DNA from: Sphingobacterium deserti
GTDB taxonomy: Bacteria > Bacteroidota > Bacteroidia > Sphingobacteriales > Sphingobacteriaceae
Length of the DNA stretch: 56,036 bases
NCBI RefSeq assembly: GCF_000757725.1
Contig: NZ_JJMU01000049.1
Location: forward strand, 1-56,036
Direction of reading: 5' to 3'
Translations under genes and position numbers: made by a program
The notes under the pieces: model-generated
Database searches by the model: none
What the model saw: the letters and a program-made list of their open reading frames with translations, nothing else
Told to the model about the DNA's origin: nothing
Part shown: one piece after another, positions 51,518 through 56,036 of the stretch
How positions within the stretch are numbered: the stretch's first letter is position 1
Layout of the letters: every line of letters starts with the position of its first letter

Positions 51518-52162
51518 ATGAAAAAGATCATTCTCCTCAGTATCTTTCTTCTGCATGCCTTCAGCATGTTTGCTCAGTTGGCAGCCATACAACGCGATAT
51601 TTTTGGCGATTTAGATTATCAATCTAGAGACGGCAACTATCAATCGAGCTTCAAAAAGAATGTGTTCGACGATCTCACTTTTACCGACAGTAGAAACAAC
51701 AAAGTAACGTTAGAGAAAAAATACCTCAATGCCACTTATCCAGGCATACTGGGAAATGAGAAAAGGAAGCGAGAGCTTTTTTATCAGTTAATACAGGAAA
51801 ATCGGCGCGGGGAAGGTTACGTCGCTAAATACAGCATCGATATTTTTAACAAATTAATTATCGAGGATAATGAAGGGTATAAGCTTGAAAAGGGGAAAGA
51901 CATCTTTGGTCATGAGCAGATCGCAGAGCAAATGGATGGCGTTAAAACCAGCTTCAATAAAACCATTAATGGTACATTGGAATACAGCTCTGGAAAAGAT
52001 AAAGCATCGTTGAAGAAAGATATCTTTGATAAATATCTGTATAGCGATAGTTTCGGCAATGAGTTGCAATTTAATGAAAAGACCTGGCGCACGCTAACGC
52101 GACGATATGAAACCGACGAAGACGCGTTTATGTCCTTGATCGATCAATTCTTCTATCGGTAG
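51518..52162 (+). CDS. Secreted protein with short DIF-type repeats, function unknown
   Basis: This 214-residue protein has a signal peptide (LHAFSMFA-QLAA) and about five short repeats of 20-24 residues that begin with (D/N)(I/V)F and continue with a D-x-x-x turn (DIFGDLDYQSRDG, NVFDDLTFTDSRN, DIFNKLIIEDNEG, DIFDKYLYSDSFG). The pattern suggests repeated beta-hairpins. The family is not recognised. It follows the operon terminator, so it has its own promoter, and is convergent with the oxidoreductase gene. Confidence 0.8.
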   Translation: MKKIILLSIFLLHAFSMFAQLAAIQRDIFGDLDYQSRDGNYQSSFKKNVFDDLTFTDSRNNKVTLEKKYLNATYPGILGNEKRKRELFYQLIQENRRGEGYVAKYSIDIFNKLIIEDNEGYKLEKGKDIFGHEQIAEQMDGVKTSFNKTINGTLEYSSGKDKASLKKDIFDKYLYSDSFGNELQFNEKTWRTLTRRYETDEDAFMSLIDQFFYR

Positions 52163-52210
52163 TCGCCTGAAAGTTAATAAACCAAGCCTGAAGACTGATT
52201 GTGTTGCCCT

Positions 52211-53332
52211 TTAGCCCAGATCTAATGTTTGACGTTTACCTGTTTTGCACGACGCGTAAATAGCTTCAATAATTTTCAGATCCTGCACACCCACTATGCC
52301 GTCTACCGGTAAATGCGGCTTCGTGCCATCCAAGATGATCGATGCCATCGCATCCATTTGCGTAGTTTGATGAATGGTGTGCGGCTTTCCAATATCTCCT
52401 TTGTGCGTGCGCCCTTTGATGGGGCCGTATCCTGTCGAGGGCCACATTTCAGCAAAACCCTTATCACCGCTCAGAAAAAATCGATCTAAATGGTTGATGT
52501 TGTAGGAGGAAAGGCATGATGCTACCGCGCCACTTGGGAAGCCCATTTCGAATTGAATCGTTTCATCTACACCTTCTTTAAATTTCACGGGATCTGTTTT
52601 GGTTTCCTGCGCAGACACCCAGATCGGGTCTTCGCCTATCATGTAGCGTGCTCCATTAATAGCATAGATGCCTATATCCATCATCGATCCACCGCCAGCC
52701 AGCGCTTTGTTCAATCGCCATTGTGATGGGTCGCCCGCGACAAAGCCCGTCTGTCCCTGAAAGAATTTTATTTTCCCCATTTCACCCGTTTCACGTAACC
52801 GAACGACTTCCAGCGTATTAGGCTCAAACCGCATTCTATAGCCAATCAAAAGCTTCACATTAGCTTTTGCACAGGCATCAACCATTTCCTGTCCTTCCTT
52901 AGCCGAGATGGCTAATGGCTTTTCACAGATAGCATGCTTCCCGGCTGCTGCTACGCGAATTACTTGGTCATGGTGCAAGGCATTGGGCGTGATTACGTAC
53001 ACGGCATCTATCTCCGGATTATCTTTGATCTTGTCGAAGTTGTCGTAGTTATATCGAGATGTTTCAGGCACCTTATATTTATCTCCCCACTCCTTGAGTT
53101 TAGAAGGGGTTCCACTTATTAAGCCTGTTATTTTAGCGCGCTTACAAGACTGCATTGCCTCAGCTACCCGTTGGGCGTAACCACCTAAACCCATCAATGC
53201 TACGCGGAGCACAGGCCCGTCTTTTTGTTCCAAATATTGTAGCGCGGGTGCAGCAGAAACACTGGATAACATAGGCAGTACCGTTGCCGATAGGGCAAAC
53301 TTTTGAATGAAATCTCGTCTTGAAGCGTTCAT
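52211..53332 (-). CDS. Gfo/Idh/MocA-family oxidoreductase with Tat-like signal
   Basis: This 373-residue protein has a twin-Arg leader (ASRRDFIQKFALSATVLP), then a Rossmann fold (LRVALMGLGGYAQRVAEAM), the family motif ICEKPLAISAKEGQEM and the second domain MMDIGIYAINGARY. It is probably exported folded with its NAD(P) cofactor and acts on a sugar or sugar alcohol in the periplasm. The ATG at 53,332 was used; 53,344 is an alternative start. It stands alone without sugar-degrading neighbours. Confidence 0.92.
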   Translation of the reverse strand: MNASRRDFIQKFALSATVLPMLSSVSAAPALQYLEQKDGPVLRVALMGLGGYAQRVAEAMQSCKRAKITGLISGTPSKLKEWGDKYKVPETSRYNYDNFDKIKDNPEIDAVYVITPNALHHDQVIRVAAAGKHAICEKPLAISAKEGQEMVDACAKANVKLLIGYRMRFEPNTLEVVRLRETGEMGKIKFFQGQTGFVAGDPSQWRLNKALAGGGSMMDIGIYAINGARYMIGEDPIWVSAQETKTDPVKFKEGVDETIQFEMGFPSGAVASCLSSYNINHLDRFFLSGDKGFAEMWPSTGYGPIKGRTHKGDIGKPHTIHQTTQMDAMASIILDGTKPHLPVDGIVGVQDLKIIEAIYASCKTGKRQTLDLG

Positions 53333-53411
53333 ATGTTTTTTCATTACAGGAATACAATCAGCCGATACAATATGGAATGCTGCTATTCCTTTTTGGTCAA
53401 TTATGAAAAAA

Positions 53412-53436
53412 GGCAGCACGCGCTGGCGCTGCTACC
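53412..53436 (-). terminator. Terminator of the small charged-protein gene
   Basis: GGCAGCA and TGCTACC pair with one mismatch. On the minus strand six T residues follow, ending the gene that stops at 53,460. Confidence 0.6.
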
Positions 53437-53459
53437 TTTTGTTTATCTACTGGTACCTA

Positions 53460-53666
53460 TTATAGTACACTTGGGTTGTGATCACGGATTGGATCATCAT
53501 GCCGTCTTGAAGAATCTGTAGCAGGTTCTGGCGTAGGTGGAATATAATCAATTCCTTTTTCGTCTTTATCGTGCTTTTGATCTTCCTTCTTTTGTTCGTT
53601 AGACTTGTCCTTCTCTTTGTCAGAATAGATGGTTTTGTCGTCTATGTTCTTTCCTTGATTGTTCAT
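53460..53666 (-). CDS. Small charged, probably disordered protein (68 aa)
   Basis: Lys, Asp and Glu make up most of the first half (DKEKDKSNEQKKEDQKHDKD) and a Pro-rich stretch follows (DYIPPTPEPATD). There is no hydrophobic core, so it is likely disordered. Proteins of this look in Bacteroidota are often stress-related, but no function is proven. It is flanked by a terminator and a purine-poor leader. Confidence 0.65.
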   Translation of the reverse strand: MNNQGKNIDDKTIYSDKEKDKSNEQKKEDQKHDKDEKGIDYIPPTPEPATDSSRRHDDPIRDHNPSVL

Positions 53667-53825
53667 AGTCTTGAATTTTAATGTGTTATTAGTACTTCTA
53701 TCTATTGAACAACTTGTAGGAACATTCCGTTTTTTTTATTTTCAGGTTTTTTCTAGCTAGGCAAATCCGTCATTCGACTTAAATTTCGCTGCACTCTTTA
53801 TAAATAAAAAAAACGCTCACTACTG

Positions 53826-53854
53826 TTTTTGTAGAGCGGGGAGAATTAACTTTG
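53826..53854 (+). promoter_or_regulatory. Promoter of the 39-residue miniprotein
   Basis: TTTTTG (53,826) and TAACTTTG (53,847-53,854) are spaced as a Bacteroidota -33/-7 pair. Transcription would begin near 53,860, giving a leader of about 80 bases before the small ORF. Confidence 0.6.
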
Positions 53855-53939
53855 TATGGTTGATCAACTAGAATAAATTCCAAAATGCTTCAGCTGCAAA
53901 GGAATTCATTTTGATATTCTTTTTACTTAAATTAGAGAC

Positions 53940-54059
53940 ATGATCGTTTTGCATATACTATATGGCCTTATTGTAGGCATCAATGTAATCCAGTTTTATC
54001 TATTCGTAAAGAAAAGATTGCGGAGGAAATTGTTGAGTCAATTACAAAAAAACCAGTGA
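53940..54059 (+). CDS. 39-residue membrane miniprotein
   Basis: An ATG-started frame encodes one membrane helix (MIVLHILYGLIVGINVIQFYL) split by no charge, then a basic tail (VKKRLRRKLLSQLQKNQ). It lies between a good promoter (53,826-53,854) and a clear terminator (54,102-54,136), so a short transcript of about 270 bases is expected with this as its only reading frame. It could be a small membrane regulator or a type I-like toxin. The ribosome site is weak. Confidence 0.5.
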   Translation: MIVLHILYGLIVGINVIQFYLFVKKRLRRKLLSQLQKNQ

Positions 54060-54101
54060 TATGTTTTACAGGAATATTGACTCTTAGTAAAAATGATAGA
54101 T

Positions 54102-54136
54102 AATCCCTGCTTCAACCGCTGAAGTGGGGATTTCTT
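54102..54136 (+). terminator. Terminator of the miniprotein transcript
   Basis: AATCCC-GCTTCA pairs with TGAAG-GGGATT across ACCGC, followed by TCTTTT. Confidence 0.8.
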
Positions 54137-54311
54137 TTAAGCTTAGCTATCGACTTCAATACGTTATTGTGTATAGCAATTGAACAGTTCCATCTCATGA
54201 TGATATGCTAAAGCGCGGACGCTCTGGAAACGCGTGGAAGTGGAGCGATTCGAGTTATGACCTATGTCGTCAGCGATGTCATAATCAGGAATCACGAAAC
54301 GATATAAAAAA

Positions 54312-54345
54312 CGGAACCCTCCACAACCGGGCGGCGTGAAGGGTT
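54312..54345 (-). terminator. Minus-strand terminator without a known gene
   Basis: AACCCTCCAC pairs with GTGAAGGGTT (one mismatch) around an 11-base GC-rich loop. On the minus strand it is followed by CCGTTTTTT. No minus-strand gene lies to its right, so it may end an unannotated small RNA. The rest of 54,060-54,491 shows no gene; GTGCAATATGCGTGCC near 54,375 is partly self-complementary. Confidence 0.45.
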
Positions 54346-54491
54346 ACCAAACCAATTATTAACCTATCCACACCCGTGCAATATGCGTGCCAAAAGGGTT
54401 GTTTTTTTCGATTATTTCGCTATATAAACTTTTTTAGTGGATCATTGTTAATGGTAGACACACATTAAACGCTCAATTAACACTATTTAAT

Positions 54492-55559
54492 TTGAACACA
54501 TACGAAAACCCAGATTCCCCGAAAAATGGTTTCACGACCAAAGTTTGGACTGCTGTCGCCATTGCGGCATCCGTCATTGTTGTACTGCTTCTTCTTTGGA
54601 AGGCGGTAAACGTGCTATTCTTGATTCTAGCAGGCGCGATACTATCTGTTTATTTCCACGGATTGGCCGGGTTGCTTAGAAGACGCTTATCAGTTCCCAA
54701 AAAGTTTTCCCTATCACTATCTGTAGGAATCACTGTACTATTTTTAGGAGGGCTGTTTGCTTTGGTAGGCGCGAGAATTGCTGAGGAAGCAACCTCATTT
54801 GCCGAACAGCTTCCGAAGTTTATAGATGATGCATCCGCTTATGTGCAGCAGAATAAAGAGGTGAAATCGATTTTCGAGGAAGTCAAGTCTAGCCAAACCA
54901 TGGAAAAAGTCACACCCTACCTGACAAAATTCTTTAACAGCTCCTTTGGATTTCTGGGTGATATTTACGTCGTTATCTTTATTGGAGTCTTCTTTACCGC
55001 AAGTCCTGTACAGTATAAAAAAGGAATGGTTAAGCTATTGCCTGCCGGCGCTAGGAGGGAGGGAAGCGAGATCATCGAGCTGATCAGTGGGAATTTAAAA
55101 GCCTGGTTAAAGGGGATGCTGTTCTCTATGTTGGTAGTTTTCGTGTTAACGGCTATTGGACTGGTATGCCTTGGTGTCAATCTCTGGTTAATATTGGCTA
55201 TTATAGCAGGACTTCTAAGCTTCATTCCTAATTTCGGCCCCGTTATCGCAATCATTCCTGCAGCGCTAGTCGCCCTCTCGCAATCGCCAGAAACCGCACT
55301 ATGGGTGATTCTACTTTATTGCTTGGTGCAACTTATAGAAAGTAGTTTCGTTATGCCTCTCGTGCAGCAAAAGCTCATTGAGACACCTCCAGCATTGCTA
55401 ATCATCACACAAGTATTTATGGGTGTATGGTTAGGCGGTTGGGGTGTTGTTTTGGCAACGCCGATATTAGTTATTGTTATGGTGATGGTTGAAAATCTCT
55501 ACATCAAAAAGCAAGATCGGAAAGAAAAGAATGAGCAGGATAGCTTACATGTGGGGTAG
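54492..55559 (+). CDS. AI-2E family transporter
   Basis: This 355-residue protein has about eight membrane segments and matches the AI-2E transporter (PF01594) family: LLLLWKAVNVLFLILAGAIL at the start, a cytoplasmic or amphipathic middle (LPKFIDDASAYVQQN), then LSFIPNFGPVIAIIPAALVAL and the C-terminal GGWGVVLATPILVIV. Members include putative exporters of AI-2 and Na+ or H+ antiporters. The only usable start is TTG at 54,492; the first ATG is far inside the protein. Confidence 0.92.
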   Translation: MNTYENPDSPKNGFTTKVWTAVAIAASVIVVLLLLWKAVNVLFLILAGAILSVYFHGLAGLLRRRLSVPKKFSLSLSVGITVLFLGGLFALVGARIAEEATSFAEQLPKFIDDASAYVQQNKEVKSIFEEVKSSQTMEKVTPYLTKFFNSSFGFLGDIYVVIFIGVFFTASPVQYKKGMVKLLPAGARREGSEIIELISGNLKAWLKGMLFSMLVVFVLTAIGLVCLGVNLWLILAIIAGLLSFIPNFGPVIAIIPAALVALSQSPETALWVILLYCLVQLIESSFVMPLVQQKLIETPPALLIITQVFMGVWLGGWGVVLATPILVIVMVMVENLYIKKQDRKEKNEQDSLHVG

Positions 55560-55598
55560 GAGAAGCTTTGATAAAAGTACTACCGGGTATCAGGGTAC

Positions 55599-55856
55599 TT
55601 ATATCCGGTAGCGTAAGCTAATACAATTCCAAATGGCTCTTGCGAAATGTTGTTCCGTTGCAATGCCCTCCACCTGCCAGGTTCCCAGATCGTCTTTGCG
55701 TAGTGTTTTCGGCATGCCGTCTAACAGGATCTTGATCTCCTTTGTTTCTTTCGTTATTTCGGTCTTTAGGAGCCTGACGATAAAATCGTTATTCTCTAGG
55801 TGTATACGAAAACGTAGACCGCGATATGGGTCGTCTACCAAAGTCTGGAATTCCAT
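55599..55856 (-). CDS. Small protein of unknown function (85 aa)
   Basis: A soluble, mixed-charge protein (MEFQTLVDDPYRGLRFRIHL, then KEIKILLDGMPKTLRKDDLG) with no recognised domain. Alternating strands suggest a small beta-rich fold. It is convergent with the AI-2E gene; CTACCGG/CCGGTAG (55,580-55,611) can form a hairpin between them. Real on the evidence of composition and a proper ATG, but unconfirmed. Confidence 0.6.
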   Translation of the reverse strand: MEFQTLVDDPYRGLRFRIHLENNDFIVRLLKTEITKETKEIKILLDGMPKTLRKDDLGTWQVEGIATEQHFARAIWNCISLRYRI

Positions 55857-55997
55857 AATGTTGTTATAAGAAGTATATGTTGCAATTACTGTTGAAATTA
55901 TTTTCCGGTAGCATCCTATTCACTCCATCCACGTACTTATCATCTTGATCCGGCATATGTAGGACAATCCATCCGCATATTCGTTTTGCGACATCGC

Positions 55998-56023
55998 AAA
56001 AAAAAGCTGCCGTTACGGCAGCT
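55998..56023 (-). terminator. Rho-independent terminator of a gene beyond the window
   Basis: AGCTGCCG-TTA-CGGCAGCT is a perfect 8-bp hairpin. On the minus strand a run of eight T residues follows, so it ends a minus-strand gene whose coding part lies past 56,036. Confidence 0.9.
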
Positions 56024-56036
56024 CTGTGTTACGGGG

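Noticed and set aside
1..56036. tRNA, rRNA or a full insertion sequence
   Set aside because: No cloverleaf, rRNA or transposase-like sequence was seen on either strand.

Overview
The window looks like chromosomal DNA of a Bacteroidota bacterium, most likely Sphingobacteriaceae. The signs are Bacteroidota-type promoters (TAnnTTTG -7 boxes), a SusC/SusD pair, GLPGLI, DUF6520 and DUF5690 proteins, TPR-type sensor kinases and lipoproteins with the expected lipoboxes. The species cannot be named from the sequence alone. No tRNA, rRNA, CRISPR array or complete insertion sequence was seen.

Region 1 (1-19,030) holds the most unusual content. A TPR-lipoprotein histidine kinase and a NarL/LuxR-like response regulator are followed by a small Cys-motif protein and then by an 11-gene, 16-kb co-directional operon. 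The operon encodes a GYF/DUF805 membrane protein, an actin/Hsp70-fold SrfB-like ATPase, a SrfC-like P-loop GTPase, a tail-anchored protein, several bitopic or polytopic membrane proteins with coiled coils, a second GTPase with a proline-rich linker, a TPR/beta-barrel outer-membrane protein and a six-repeat surface lipoprotein. It ends at a strong terminator. Together the products could span cytoplasm, inner membrane, periplasm, outer membrane and surface. The small gene, the operon and a distant nuclease gene share one promoter layout: a TTA(C/T)GG-N4-CCGTAA palindrome exactly 21 bp before a TAnnTTTG box. This defines a candidate regulon, probably of the adjacent two-component system.

Region 2 (19,040-31,150) is a DNA-processing and defence-like island with much decay. 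It has a Cys-rich SH3 protein with a lipoprotein thermonuclease, an HsdR-N-like nuclease, a Vsr-like endonuclease, a C5 methyltransferase with an N-terminal MerR-like helix-turn-helix, an Eco47II-family restriction enzyme followed in frame by the tail of a different restriction enzyme, and a large SF1 helicase. A secreted protein is broken by a one-base slip, an ORF6N protein is broken by an amber stop inside a perfect palindrome, and there are two XRE regulators. Next to them are two tandem structured-RNA candidates with related ends and unrelated cores.

Region 3 (31,790-41,860) has a GC-richer TlpA-like/SusC/SusD nutrient-uptake set, then a DUF6520 protein, a DinB protein, an AraC-type regulator and a membrane protein with a LytTR-like tail.

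Region 4 (42,000-56,036) has a probable aminophosphonate-use group (DUF5690 carrier, FAD oxidoreductase, phosphonatase-like hydrolase), metA of the acetyl-CoA type, an outer-membrane receptor-like protein with a GLPGLI partner, secreted and small proteins, a Gfo/Idh/MocA oxidoreductase, a 39-residue membrane miniprotein with its own promoter and terminator, and an AI-2E family transporter.
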